Shown: positions 21,431 to 33,840 of the stretch, piece by piece | Numbering within the stretch: the first letter of the stretch is position 1 | Layout of the letters: every line of letters begins with the position of its first letter | Assembly (NCBI RefSeq): GCF_022539315.1 | Contig: NC_066317.1 | Span: 64,699,179 to 64,763,178 of the forward strand | Source: Serinus canaria | Lineage: Eukaryota > Chordata > Aves > Passeriformes > Fringillidae | Reading direction: 5' to 3' | DNA: 64,000 nt | Notes under the pieces: model-generated | Databases searched by the model: none | Told to the model about the DNA's origin: nothing | What the model saw: only the letters and a program-made list of their open reading frames with translations | Made by a program: the position numbers and the translations under genes

Positions 21431-23860
21431 ATGCTAAAATCTGGTGTTTTCCTAGGCCAATGAACCTGTTTCTGCTTTGAGGCATGTGAGGAGCAGAAGA
21501 GGCTGATGGCAAAACTCTGTTGTCACCCACTGTGACCCCCAGCAGTGCAGCTGGGGTGCAGTGAGAGGAGAATTATCACAGGAAAGTCACAACAGAGGCA
21601 GCAGCTCTGCAGTCTGCAGAAGCACAGAAGTCCCTTCCTTACCTTTATGGTGGAGCTATTTCCCTAAGAAGTGTTATGATTTGTTTGCAGCTGTGTGAGG
21701 CATTGAGAAGGATTGTAGCAAATGAAAGCAGCAGCTTGTCTGTGAAAGGTACATGGCTTAGAGCAGCGTGTTGCTGTCACTATCTGTGCTATCAGGTGTC
21801 TGCACTTACAGCTGTCATGTAAGTGGGGTAAAGAAAAGGAGAAGCTGCAGTGCTTGGGCTCTGCCTGTCACTTGTAGCTGAGGCTTTGGCAAATGATTTT
21901 TTTTTTCTTCACTTAAAAAGAATTTTCAACTTACTTAGAACAGTACAATTGTAAACAAGGAGTGGATGTGTCAGAGGGGTTGTGGCTCCTGAGACTCCAT
22001 CCAGCCCTGCTCCTAAGGGGGTAAGTGGCAGGATTTGGTGCTGCATGTACAGACAGCTCTGCTGTGAGGCTCTATGTCCAAAAATGTTTCTCCCCATTAT
22101 TTTTGCTGATGTTATTGCCTGCTCAAACATGGCAGAGCTTTGGCCTCACACCACCTCCTGTGTCACAACTGATTTTTTTATTTCCAGTGAACGTTAAAAT
22201 TTCCCAAGCAGAAAGAATTGTTCTTTTTTGTTTTGATTGGTGTTTGTTGGGGTTTTTTTTAAGTGTTCACTCTGGAGGAATTGTAATATCCTCCAACATC
22301 ACTGACATACTCACATCATCAGGCTGACTGACAGCTGAAGGGGCTGGCAGACTGAAGGCAGAACCAAGAGCAGTCTCTGAACCTTGCAGGTCATGTTCCT
22401 GCACTTGGTGGAAGTGATGGCTTCAAGGGGCATTGCTGGGCACCCCTGTATCTCTGGGTTTGTACAAATACCCTCCTTTTTGGATGGAGATAAGATGCTT
22501 TCATGAGCAGCTCATGTGAATAGCCAGCAGTGTAAAAATCAAAGGTAAATGGTCTGGAATGACAAAAAAATGAGAGTTTTCTTTGTACCAGGTGCAACTG
22601 TGTGCCTGGAGCTGTTGCAAAGATGTCAGCCTGGGGCTTACAAGTAAACAAGAGAAAATTATTTCTCTGAATTTTATTTTTCATTTTTGTTGCTATGCAT
22701 TGTTATACATGTATGTCTTCCTTACTGTCCCTCATGCCAGGCTGGTATTCCTGCAAGTATTTTAGAATATCATTTGTTTTCAGGCTTAAAAACCAGTTAG
22801 AAGTATATGATTTTTACCCTGTGAGATAGTTGCATACGATTTATTTTCTTTTGCAAACTTCTGTCAGGTCCAGTGGCCCTAAGAGGAGCAATACAGTTTC
22901 CCAAATAAATGCTCCTCACTATGGCCTGGAGTCATCCCAAAGCTGTATCAGGTGGAGTTGTCATAGATGCTGCCTGACATGGGAGTGATGGAATGAGCAA
23001 TGCATTGTGGATCACTTATGCACTTAGAAATTATGGAACAGTTCTATTGTGGCTTTGAAACATGGTATTAATCACCTTGCATTACTGGTACAGAACTTAT
23101 CAGTCAAGTTTTTTACTTGATTAATAGAGAGGGCTTTGGCTTGACTGTTTTTCAACAGTCTACCTTTGTTTGTCTCGATGACAATTGGTTTTTATCACAT
23201 TGGTGCACATCTGACAAAAAAAAGGTGCTCTGGATCATTGGTGGCATTAGTCTGGCATTGTCTTGCACTGCTTTTATTAAAACCCCCTTTGTCCTATTGT
23301 TGCTAAGTGATCTATCCATCTTAATATTTTCCTGATGTCTAAGCTACTGTCTGTTAATGGCATCCTAATGCATTCTGAATTGACATATTTCACATCATTT
23401 AAACTCTGCTTACCTATTTATCATGCAGAGGTCGTAACTTAGTAAGTGAAAGTCACTCAGAGGATTTTTCTTTGCTATTTCTCTAATTTTCTGTCACTAT
23501 AAGGAAATTGCAGCTCTTCCACTCACTTATTGTACCGTTGTGATAAAGGCTCTTCCTCACTCTGGCATCCGATACACAGAGGAGCTTTGTACATTTGATT
23601 TCCTTTTCTTCCATTTGTGTCAGCCTGATGAGATATTAAAAACTGGAGCAGGGATGTTTTGTGCAGCCATTCCTGGCCCTGGGAGGAACAAAGATGACCT
23701 GGCTGGTGTGGCATCCATCCTTGCACAGGGAGACTATCAACTCGGTGCTTGCTGGGGCTGGGATTACGTGTCACTCAATCTTGTCAAAAATTCTATGAAT
23801 ATTCAATGAGGATTTTAATGTATTGTCATCAAGGAAGCAATTTCTGTGTAGTCATATTAA
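21431..23860. other. Unique sequence, nothing recognised
   Basis: No supported exon, RNA gene or repeat. 21.48-21.62 kb is GC-rich with CAGCAG/CTGCAG words. A T-rich stretch lies at 21897-21909. Confidence 0.45.
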
Positions 23861-23879
23861 GCATGTTGTCATCTCTGCA

Positions 23880-24310
23880 GTTTAAATACATTGTTTTGCC
23901 CATGAAGTGACCTTAGGCGATTTTAAAATGGTCTCGTTTTTTTCTCCATTTGCCTTATACCAAATAAATTAGTTTTACCTAATAGGAAAGAACCTAATAT
24001 GGATCTAACACATTTGTATAGGGAAAAAGCACATTTTAATAAATAATCAGGGTATTATTCTCCATGTACCAGGATTTATCTTTCCCACTTACGCTTACAC
24101 AGGAGGTTTGAGATATGGTCAGGTTGGCTGCAGTCAAGTTGTTCTCTAACTGAGGTTTCATAATGAGTTCAATTTTCAGAGGGGGGGCCATTAATTTATC
24201 TCCCTCCTTGCTCTGCTGATGATGTTTAAATCACTGCCTGCCTCATGGTTGTGTGTTTAGGTGTAGTTTAAGCTTCATTGCCCAGGCAAGGCTCTCATTT
24301 GCATAGATGG
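23880..24310. promoter_or_regulatory. Candidate conserved non-coding element with octamer site
   Basis: Repeat-free sequence with words typical of enhancers: ATTTGCAT (POU octamer) at 24297-24304, TGACCTTAGG near 23909, AATAAATTAG near 23963, and two CpGs in AT-rich context (GGCGAT, TCTCGTTT) near 23917-23937. The words are seen; conservation and function are inferred. Confidence 0.22.
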
Positions 24311-27265
24311 TGTATGAGTGTATTTTGTTGGATACGGATTATTGTAGGAAAACCAAATGGGTTCTACTAAAGTTAAGATTTTGAAGTTTGTTTTCTTGTG
24401 GACTTCCTAGATTGCAGATTTTTTATAAGTGCATATCTCTGTACATAGTGAGAATATGAACATCGTTTTTTTGAGAGCAATGCTGTGATGATTCCTTACT
24501 GCATATGTCCTAAATAACGTATTTTTCTTCTGAAATCAGAACAAACTATTTCAGGATATACAGAATGTGGCATTTTAAACTGAAATGTGAACAGCAGGGC
24601 TTTGTTAGTCACGCCAACGGTTGTGCTGGGAACAACAGGTGTATTGTTGGGTGGACTGGAACAGTGGGATGTCTGGTGTGTAGTGAAATCAAGGGAGAAA
24701 GCATTAGGGTGTGAAAGTACTTTGGTAAAATGCTGTTCATTAGGAAACCTGAAAATCCTGAAAAGTACAGAAAAGTACATTTTGCTTTAGAGCAATTTGA
24801 GAAGTAGGCTACTTATTAACTCAGTTAAACAGGGTTTTAAGCTGGGAAGAGAATGGTATATTCAGAGCTCCAAAGTGTTCCTCTGGGCCAACACTTTCAG
24901 AATTGACTGGAAAATTTTGGTACCTTTTATGTTTGTGTAAGAACATGAAAGTATCTGATTTTTCAGAGGATGGATTATCATCACTTCCAGGCCCAAGTAG
25001 TAGTCACTTTTGAGAAATACAGACTTTGTTTCTAAGGATACTGAGACACTTTCTTAAAAGTGATGGAATTCCTGCACCAAATGGCCCAGCACTGGAGGAG
25101 AGGTTTTTGCCAATTTTGCAAGATGAGATTCACAGCCTCCAGCTTTGCAGCTAGACTTGAGAAGGTACAATCCTTGGTACCTTCCCAGGATTGTTTCCTC
25201 TCTTCTATAAAAGCTATCAAAGTGACTTACTGATAAGAACCCTCCAGAAGTTTATTTTCTTGGCTTACTTCATGTATTAGTTATGTGTGTGAGTAGTAAT
25301 GCTCTTTGGTCATATCCTTTGCACGTGGATAAATATGCTGGATATATGGATAAAGCTCAACTGTGTTTATGGATGGATGCATCTGAGGACTTGTAATGCC
25401 AGGATGTGAGGTCTGTTTCCTTCAAAGACACAGAGATGGCCATTTGTAAATAAACAGATAATGCTCAATGGGAAAGGATTGATAAAACCAATACTGACTG
25501 ATTTAAATCATCATGATAATCCCTAATTTTATTTCTTGTTCATTGCCTCACTGAGATCATTGTGAAAAGCTAAAATTTCTCATTCATATTCAAACTGGAG
25601 GAGGAAGAACATAACACCTCATGCACCTTGTGTGTGTCAGTGGTATTTTCTAGGAATTATCTAAACCTTGAAAAGCAGGAGCCTGCTCTCAGGAGTGAGC
25701 TGAGTTCGGTCAGGCCAGGAAGGGCTGTCCTAAGCTGAGAGCAGTAGGTGATGACTCCTTCAAGGCTGCCAGTTAGTCCTGTACTGTGAACATTTGAAAA
25801 GATAAGTATTTTGTGTGTGTTAGGCCAACTTCCAGGTAAGGATTAGTTGTGTTGTATCTGGGACAAAAGAATTTTAGACCATGTTTGCACTAAAAACTCA
25901 CATCCATGCTGCTGCAGTCATACCTGGAGATGGGAAAGGTCAAGAGCCAAGGCAGGGAGGGAAAAATTCCAACATAAATGATGCATCAAACCTTGACTCA
26001 TGCATTACCTTGGCTCTTGCATCAGCCATCAGCTGATGACTTTCCTCCCAGAGTCCACACATGAGAGACACAGAAAAAGGGCTGGGCTTTTGCAGTGGAA
26101 AATGCAAGGTTTCACTTGGGAGCACTGGCACTGCTAATTTTCATCAATAAGTAAAGGGTTGAATTTTCTAAAGGCAACACATCTGTATTTGATGCTTTTC
26201 CTAAGAACAGCTTTGGGCTTATGTCGGTAATGTGCTGGGTCCCAGGCTGTGTACAGTGATTTTCCATTGTTTTGGGGAGTCTTCTCCACTGAGCTCTTCT
26301 GCAAAAGGAAGTGGATTAAAGAAAAAGGAGAAAAATTGTTCAGCTTGATCATTGCCAAACAAAATGGAAAGGACATCAAGCTTCTCCAGTTCCTGACAGG
26401 GGATATTTACAGTGTAAAGCAATATAAGTTTTCTTTAAGCTTCATGTTTTCAATCTCTTCCTCTTTTTTAACATTTCAAAAGCCCCGTGGTAAAGTCAAA
26501 GCAGACTAGTGCAGAATTAACAAATCTGACTCTAGTATGCCTGCAGGGCTCTGGATATACATACAAAGTAGTAATCCTGTCTGAAGTGATTTCTTCTAAA
26601 TTGCTTAGAAAGTCTTTTGACTTTGGACTTGGTGTGTTTAAAAGCATTTATTGTTGTGGTCAGAAGAAATGATATTTTTCTCATGATTTCCACTGAGAAA
26701 AGACTTTGTGGTTTTCTGCTGTTTCTAACATCTTGCAAAGTCCACAAGCAATTAGCACTGAGGCCCAGGAGAAGGAGTTGTGCTTCGTGGCATTACTGCA
26801 CTTCCCCTGAAATGTCTGTTAGATTTCAGTACTGCAGACATTAATTTCACATTGTTTTGCATTCTAACCATGCATTCAGCTGTATTGTTTAAGCTGGCTG
26901 CATTACACAGTTGCACTTGGGTTTTAAATGAGTGCATAAATATTTGCAGGGAAGAGGAAAAAAATCTTTACTTGTAGAAATGAGTTGTCTCTAATTAATA
27001 TAGAATCTATACGTGTAGCTCTTCATTTAAGCCTGTAGCTAATTGCTGTCTTACTGACTTCTCAAAGCCAGACATCTATAATACCATCATCTGAAATTCC
27101 AGAGAAGGATTTTGGGGATGTGCATAAATAAAAATATTGAATAATTAGTAAGCAGTGTATATGTAGTATTTTATAAAAAGTTCTGTGAGCTCTTTTTTTT
27201 TTTGCCACATGAGAAACTGAGGAACAGAGGACAGACATAAAAGATCTTAATGAAGACTGGAATTT
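24311..27265. other. Unique sequence, nothing recognised
   Basis: No supported gene or known repeat. The interval contains several 60-95 codon frames without domains. 25.66-25.77 kb is GC-richer with no recognised identity. Confidence 0.45.
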
Positions 27266-27267
27266 AA

Positions 27268-27733
27268 CTTTTATGTCTGTGTTCAGTTTTGGGCCCTGCA
27301 TGAAAAGAAAGACATTGAGGTGCTGCAGCAGGTCCAGAGAACAGAAGAGTCTGGACCATGAGTCTGATGTGGAGCAGCTGAGGGGGCTCAGCCTGAGAAA
27401 GAAGGCTCAGGTGGGACCTTACTGCTCTCTACAACTCCCTGACAGGAGGGGGCAGCCAGGTCAGCCTCTTCTCCCAGGTGACAAGAGGAAATGGCCTCAA
27501 GTTGTGCCAGGGGAGGTTTAGATTGGATATTAAGGAAAATTTCTACACAGAAAGGGTTGGCAGGCATTGGAACAGGCTGCCCAGGGCACTGGTGGAGTCA
27601 CATCCCTGGAGGTATTCAAAAGACATGTAGATGTGGCACTTGGGGACATGGCTTAGTGATGGCCTTGGTAGTACTAACAGGTAGAACTGATGATTTTGGA
27701 GGCCTTTTCCAAGCTTTTCTGTGATTCTCTATG
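27268..27733 (+). mobile_element. CR1 LINE, about 465 bp, 3' end present
   Basis: The copy begins within ORF2 (GTTCAGTTTTGGGCCCTGCA at about 27281) and reads through CATTGAGGTGCTGCAGCAGG, GACAAGAGGAAATGGCC, AGGTTTAGATTGGATATTA, TTGGAACAGGCTGCCCAGGG and a degraded 3' end ending TGTGATTCTCTATG. Frames show MKRKT, EVLQQVQRT and [12 protein letters not shown] in pieces separated by frameshifts. It shares the GTATTCAAAAGACATGTAG and GATGGCCTTGG words with the copy near 61.1 kb, so both belong to the same subfamily. CR1 is an autonomous LINE; this copy is dead. Confidence 0.93.
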
Positions 27734-29000
27734 TTTTTTAAAGTTTGTCTCAGTCAGTCAGTCCTCACACTAAAGTTTGTTCACACCCTGCCCTCTCCCT
27801 GAGCAGGATTGCCGGCTCTGGTGTGTAGCACAGACCCTCTGCTGCCCTGACTGTAAAGGACAGATCAAAGCAAACCCACACTGCCCACTCCTTCCCCACC
27901 ACTCATAATTTAATTTACAGTTTGATTTGGGAACACCTGCATGAGGTGGTGCTGTGGGAATGCTCCTCTGGATGGAGCCCATTTTGTTCTCACACAAGAG
28001 GAACCAGGAAGAGGCAAATTCTGCTGTTGTGCTGCCACATCCACACTCTGATATCTTGCTAAACAACTCCATTTGGACTGTTATTCAATACAGTTATTCA
28101 GTGTTCCTCTGGAACATTGTTCTGTTTGCAGTGTTCTTGTGTGACCTTAGATGAATAATGTGGGAGCTGTCACAGTGTAAAATTAGGCACATTATAAAAA
28201 CATCAGTGGAAAAAAAAAATTGTTGGGGTTGGATAGTATTCTCCTCAGTAATAGCTTTAAAAAATAAAATCCAAGAGACTTTTGTCTCTTTAGAAATCAC
28301 ACTAAACTGATAACAGATACACAATTCTGGTTTCTTTAGATTTACGTTCCCTGCTATTACTTGGCTGCCATAGAGATAGGCATGTGATACCTTATACAGC
28401 CTGCATGTGCTCTGAGGTTTGAGCTCTGCAGTCATCTAATAGTGTAATTTGAAATACTGAATGTTTGTTTTCACTTTCCAAAAAACATCATTACTGTTCT
28501 TTATATGTTGTTTGGCAGCTTCTGCATCTTAAAGTGCTCTCTCACAGAATCTGAGAGACATTCCCACAACCACTGAGAAAAGCATTGACTAATAGGATCT
28601 GAATAAAAAAGCAGAAGGTTAAACTTTTAGCTGTATTTGAATGTTAAAATGTTATGAATGGCAGCACCATGTCAAACCAAAGTACTGACTAGTTTGGCTC
28701 CTTGCCTCTGAGAGGGATCAGGTAGTAAGGGGAGAATTTCTAAGCAGAGCAAGCATTTATTCCACAAGCTCTGGATTGTAAGGAGAACTAACTTTGGAAT
28801 AATACTGAGCTTGATATCATAAAAATTACTACTATTTCAGTTAAGGTCCTATTGCAAAATGGATTTTATATTCTGGCTTTATTCCATCTCCTATTTTTTT
28901 TTTTATCCATAATATAAAAGGAAGAAAATTTCAGCCTTACTGGAATATTTTCCTTCTGTCTCTCATTCACAAGAATACCAAAATTTCCAACCCCTACCAC
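27734..29000. other. Unique sequence, nothing recognised
   Basis: A short (CAGT)n run lies near 27750. AAGAGACTTTTGTCTCTT near 28272 is a 7-bp stem, 4-base loop hairpin. Nothing else recognised. Confidence 0.45.
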
Positions 29001-29013
29001 GCTTTTATCAAGT

Positions 29014-29027
29014 CACATTTAAATGTG
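29014..29027. repeat. 14-bp perfect palindrome
   Basis: CACATTTAAATGTG is a perfect palindrome with partial continuation of symmetry outside it (ATCAA before, TTTTGA after). The surrounding 28.98-29.11 kb is repeat-free and AT-rich. It may be a dimeric transcription-factor site; this is inference. Confidence 0.8.
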
Positions 29028-31240
29028 CTTTTGACAAGTGAAAAATCAAATTGCCAGACTTAAATAAAAAGTAGCAGTTCCCTACTTACTATAGCAATGC
29101 ATGTGCTTAACTTTGAGCAGCCAAAAAATTATCAGTGTGGCAATTAATTTATGTCTTCCTTTCTGCCAGAGTGAATGGCATTTAAGGGATGTGCACATTT
29201 CCACCGTGCTCCTTCACCTGCTGACACCTGGGCCATAAGTTGCAGGTGGCAGGAGGGGAGGACAGAGGTGACCTCTGCTCACCAGGGCTGCAGGTTGGTC
29301 CATTAATGTGCTAATGGGAGACTTCTGGTTTGCTGCAAGCCCAAGAGTTTTGTGCTCTCAGCTACCTAAAAACACTCCATGTGTTTATGTGGTGTCCACC
29401 TCTGAGTGTGGAACACTCTCCAGCTGTAGCTTTCACATTATTTCTCTGTTCAGCAAATTTGTTTCAATACCTGGAGTCAATTACCTGGAATAAGCTGCTT
29501 TAGGAGCTCCACTGGCTTTTCAGAGGGGTGACTTGGGTGTTACTCTAGGTAGTAGATGCACTGAGGATCCCTTTACTTCCCACTCAGTCCCAGTTTTTGA
29601 TTCTGTGGTGAAATATGATTCTCTCTAGGGGTGTAATAACAATACCCTGGGAAGACCCTTTTCCTTAATAAAATTTGATTTATTAAATAAGCACCTGTGT
29701 CTATGTAAATCTGTAAATGGATAATCTATTTGTGCACAGATTTACTATGATTTTAAGTGTAAGAAAATCCTTCCACTTCTTGTTTTTCATTATACCACGG
29801 AGAAATAAATTAATTTCAGCTCTGAAAACTCTTCATGCTCAGAATAACATTTTCTGTTGCTTAACAGTGTAAATGACAAAATACATCTTAGGCTTATAGC
29901 ATATAGCAGGGAAAATGCCCCACAAAGCTGGAGTAAGTAGTTTAAGTAAAAGAGAAGACAACTAGATATCTGTCTATAAATGAAAAGGACAATATGTGGA
30001 TAAAAGTTTGTGAGATTGACCCTGGTAAATATTTTTTCACTCCTTTTATATTTAGTATTGTTATTATAATAGGTGTGGAATGCATTGCCTGCTGCTGCAG
30101 AGCCGGCAGATGGAGCAAAAGAGCACAATAAATAGTTGGATAAAAATATCCTGAATGCACTCATTCTCAGCTGGGGGAGGGGAAGTGGCTTCAACCCTTT
30201 TTATGCTCAGTATTTGTCCAGTGCCATGATTTCCCATCTGTCTAATCTTGCTCCCATTCTGCCTATAGCCATCTGCATCACTTGCTCTAACTTTTCACAT
30301 AATGACCATTTTGCCCCAAAAGGACTCAGGTTGACTTCACTTGTTTTGTGTAAACATTTTGCTGGTCTACTTCGGTATGACAATGCCCATGGTAAGGGAT
30401 TGATTCAGTTTTCTCTTCCAGAAGAGTTTGGCTTTCAGAAAATTTGCAGTATAAATATTGTCATGTGAATGTCTCAGCTGATTAAATAAGTATGGTATCT
30501 TATTTTTTAATGTGATTAGCAACAAACTTAAGACTATTTTTAGGAGGAAAAATGCACTTTGCTCTAAGGAGAAGGTTTAATTGTAAATCTGTTCTGCTAG
30601 ATCAGTGGTAAGTGTTCAGTGTTTTTCTGACAGCTTTTCAGCCCTATGGGCACCCATTGTGCAAAGAAATGCTAATAGAAATATTAACAGAAACATTAAC
30701 ACCATTTTCAGTGGAATAAAAAGGTTTGCTCAGTATAAGATTATATATATATATCCATAAAGGGAATGGAAGCTGTCTGCCATGTACATAAAATGTAGAA
30801 CAGGAGGCTTGTTGAGATTTTTTAATGTAATTCGAGCCTATTGTTGGGATTTATTTTAATGCACTGTGTGCTTAGACAGAGATGTCACTGGGTGAAATTT
30901 TATTGCTGCTAACCTGGGAGCAGTTAGTTCTGTATGGGTACACGTATGTTGTACTATAATTGCTGAAGGCAGGTGGCTGAACACAGATATGCAGAGGACT
31001 TTCCATGCATAAACCATGACAAACACTGCACTTTCCTCCCTGTCTGTGAATTCAGGTTTTATTCTCTTGCTACCCAACTAAGAAATTACTGAAGCAGCTC
31101 TTGAGGTGACAGTACTGTCTTTTAGTCACAGAATTAACATTTGTTTTGTGACATATGTCACTTATGGATGTACATATAACCTTACTACAAGTTTCACAGT
31201 CTTGATGAGCTCATCTGAGACCTCTTCTCAACCCCAGCTT
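29028..31240. other. Unique sequence, nothing recognised
   Basis: No supported exon or repeat family. A minus-strand frame of 134 codons (29790-30194) has no domain and is rich in Phe, Leu, Tyr and Ser as expected of AT-rich non-coding DNA. A short TATATATATAT run is at about 30744-30755. Confidence 0.45.
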
Positions 31241-31508
31241 GAATCACAGAGAAGTTTGGGTTGGAAGTGACCTTCAAGCTCATCTAGTCCCACCCCCTGC
31301 CATGGGCAGGGACACCTTCCACTAGACCTGGTTGTTTAAAGTCCCATCCAGCCTTGCCTTGAACACTTTCAGGGATGGGGCATCCCCAGTTTCATTGGGC
31401 AAACCTGTCCTAGTGCCTCACCACCCTCACACTAAAGAACTTCTTCCTAATATCTAATTTAAGCCTACTCTCTTCTGGTTTAAAGCCATTCTCCCTTGTC
31501 CTAGGTCT
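31241..31508 (-). mobile_element. CR1 LINE, 3' end, 5'-truncated
   Basis: Read on the plus strand, this starts with the inverted CR1 3' end (GAATCACAGAGAAGTTTGGG), then TTGGAAGTGACC, CCCTGCCATGGGCAGGGAC, CACCTTCCACTAGACC, GGGATGGGGCATCCCC, CTAATATCTAATTTAAGCC, and CCTTGTCCTAGGTCTC. About 270 bases remain. Several differences from the CR1 consensus suggest a moderately old copy. Confidence 0.93.
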
Positions 31509-32739
31509 CATGTTGCAGCTGGTACTTTATAGTACCCCAGCAAATTCCAGCAGGCTGAGTTAGTGTTTAGTAAAGACCCTCTGAAGACGGAGAAACTTGT
31601 CAAAGCCTTGCTTTTCAGGCTCTCTCCACTGCATTGTTCATTTCTCTTAATCTATCTTGCATTTTTTCTCCTTTTTTACACAAAACACTCCCCCTTGTTC
31701 TGTGCCATTTGACACCCAGGCAGCAGTCTCTATCCCTCCCTACCTGAACAGAAAAAACAGTTCTTCGGGTTACACTTGAGATTTGTGGAAAATAGTTTTT
31801 GCTGTGCTGGCAGAGTGCTGTGGGAGTCCCCTACAGAAGCAGCTGTGCTGCAGCAGTGCAGGATCCTGCTGTGGAAGTAGCCACATCCCACCCTGGAGTT
31901 AATACTCTTGCTTTATCCTTGTTAGTGAGATAAGACTGCTGCTCCCTTGTAATTTATAATAGCAGTCATGTTGACCCTTGACTTGAGGGTCTTTCACAAT
32001 CCTTTAATTTCTTCTGGCCTTTTTGACTGCACTAGAGAATATTTGTGTTGAATTTAGTAGTGTGAGGTCTTAAGCTCAGATAAAAGAGTAACTTGGTCAT
32101 GTCATCTGGGCCCAGGTGCTGGAGGACTTGAATCTGGAGGTCAGGGTTATAAATGCTACTTGTATCTTGTGTTCTCAACCAAAGTGGAGATGGGCAGGCA
32201 GCGTTGAAAAGGAGCTTGTAGAAGGGGACTGGGAATGAGCAGTCCCCATGGAATGGATAAATTGGCTAAGCAGGGAAATCAAGGGCAGATGAGGAATGAG
32301 TGGCATGTTAGAGGTGAAGTGATTAAGAGAGAGTAAGCAAAAAGTTATGCTGACCTAATACTGCAAAAGTAAATTTAAATGACAACTAGATGATAATAGA
32401 AGAAAATCTAGAACTGCCTTAATCTAAAAGTGGGACTGCCTTAATCCTGGATGAAATTGAGATTAAATGTAGCTGCTTATGCCCAGGATGCCTTTTTCCT
32501 TTCCCAACAGGCTGCTTTTGGAGAAGATGGCTAATGACATTGAGGACAGAGAAACAGCAGTTTCTAATTGCAAAATAACAACCACAATTTTAACAGGAGA
32601 AGCAAAGCCTATTAAAAGGGCTGCTGACCTGTTAGTCACACCTCACTCACATCCTTTGGAAGGGGTTAGAGGAAATAAATAGATTCTGATCTAGTAGATA
32701 GAAATGTCATAAAGTCTGGTCTGAGGTTACTAAAATAGG
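31509..32739. other. Mostly unique; distal part may be decayed LINE
   Basis: No exon recognised. 32.1-32.7 kb lies immediately upstream, in the same orientation, of the ancient LINE and has purine-rich composition like an ORF2 linker, but I could not match it word by word. Confidence 0.35.
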
Positions 32740-33840
32740 TAACTGATACTTCTGCTCAGTCTGGGCTTCAGTGAAGTGCTTGTTAAGCATCACTTCAGGA
32801 AATTGTTAGTGAAACTGGAGACGATTAAAATTATTTAAAGGATGGTGAGTGTGATAGAGGACTTGATGTAAAGAACTAAAGCAGAAAGAGGAGTTTTAGT
32901 GATGTGTGAGTTGGTCCTGCTGTGTGTTTTGTTTAGTGTTTTCAGTAGGGATCTTGCAGGAAGAGTGGTTGAATGAAATATACTGAGACTTTGGAGTAGG
33001 ACAGAATTACCAATGCGTAGTAAAGGATCAGAATATCTGTGAAGAAGGTAATGAGGATGGGTAAAATACAAATAGTTTTCAATTTCATACCAAACTGCAA
33101 ACTGAAAAGATGAACTGCAAAGATATATGCTGAAATACTGCTGATTGGTGTTTTTTAGCCATAAGCTTCTCAGCTCACATTATTCCACTGTTGGAAATGA
33201 CACAGGAAGAGAAGATACTGGTTGTGGTAGGTGGTGCAGGTTACCTGGCAGCCACTAATGAAATGTAGCCATGAGAGAGGCCAAGAGCAATGCTCTGTGC
33301 AAGAAACTTCCACTGAAGAGAGGAAAATCATAATGCCACTGGATAAGGCTTTTGTGCCGTTTCAGACCCAAAGTGTGTTACTCTTGTCATCACATTCACA
33401 AATGAAGAATTCATACCAGGACAGGGCAGGGAAGATCTGCTAAGGTGATGGAGGAGAATGTATGTCCTGGGATGGTTGGATTGAGTGGCTGGCAGCAGGC
33501 AAAATGTGGGCTGAGAGCGTGTGTATGTTTGCTGTCTGCAAGGATATCTGAGAATTAAAGGAGGAGGGAATTTGAGGAGTTCCTTCAGCTGAATGCCAGC
33601 ATTAGCATAAGAAATAATTGATGTAAACTGACAATTACTGCTTTCAGGCTTGAGGCTGGGAGGCTTCTGACCATGAGTGATCGCTCTGACAGATGCAGTG
33701 GGTCTGGACACCAAGCTGGCTTTAATGTGATTTATTTTTAAAAAACTAATCCTGAATGGTACTTGAAAATTGGAGTCAGTGATTCAAAAGGCCCTGTTCA
33801 GGCTTAGGTGCCTCTAGTCCCAGTAGTATCTGGATTACAT
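32740..33840 (+). mobile_element. Ancient CR1-type LINE, long ORF2 remnant
   Basis: About 1.1 kb follows the order of old amniote CR1 ORF2 from the reverse transcriptase to the 3' region. Recognisable pieces are GGGCTTCAGTGAAG at 32763 (ahead of the RT core), GAAATTGTTAGTGAAACTGG at about 32799, AGTGTTTTCAGTAGGGATCTT at 32935 (cf. F-N-V-F-I-x-D-L), a destroyed FADDT catalytic counterpart near 32977-32996, AGAATTACCAATGC near 33002, TTGGAAATGACACAGGAAGAG near 33191, GAAATGTAGCCATGAGAGAGG near 33260, the peptide IIMPLDKAFV at 33327-33356, and GAGGCTTGAGG-type sequence near 33647 (cf. the C-terminal R-L-x-x-R-R-F-L). The frame is broken throughout. It is assigned from remembered family sequence; exact subfamily is unknown. 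Confidence 0.7.
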
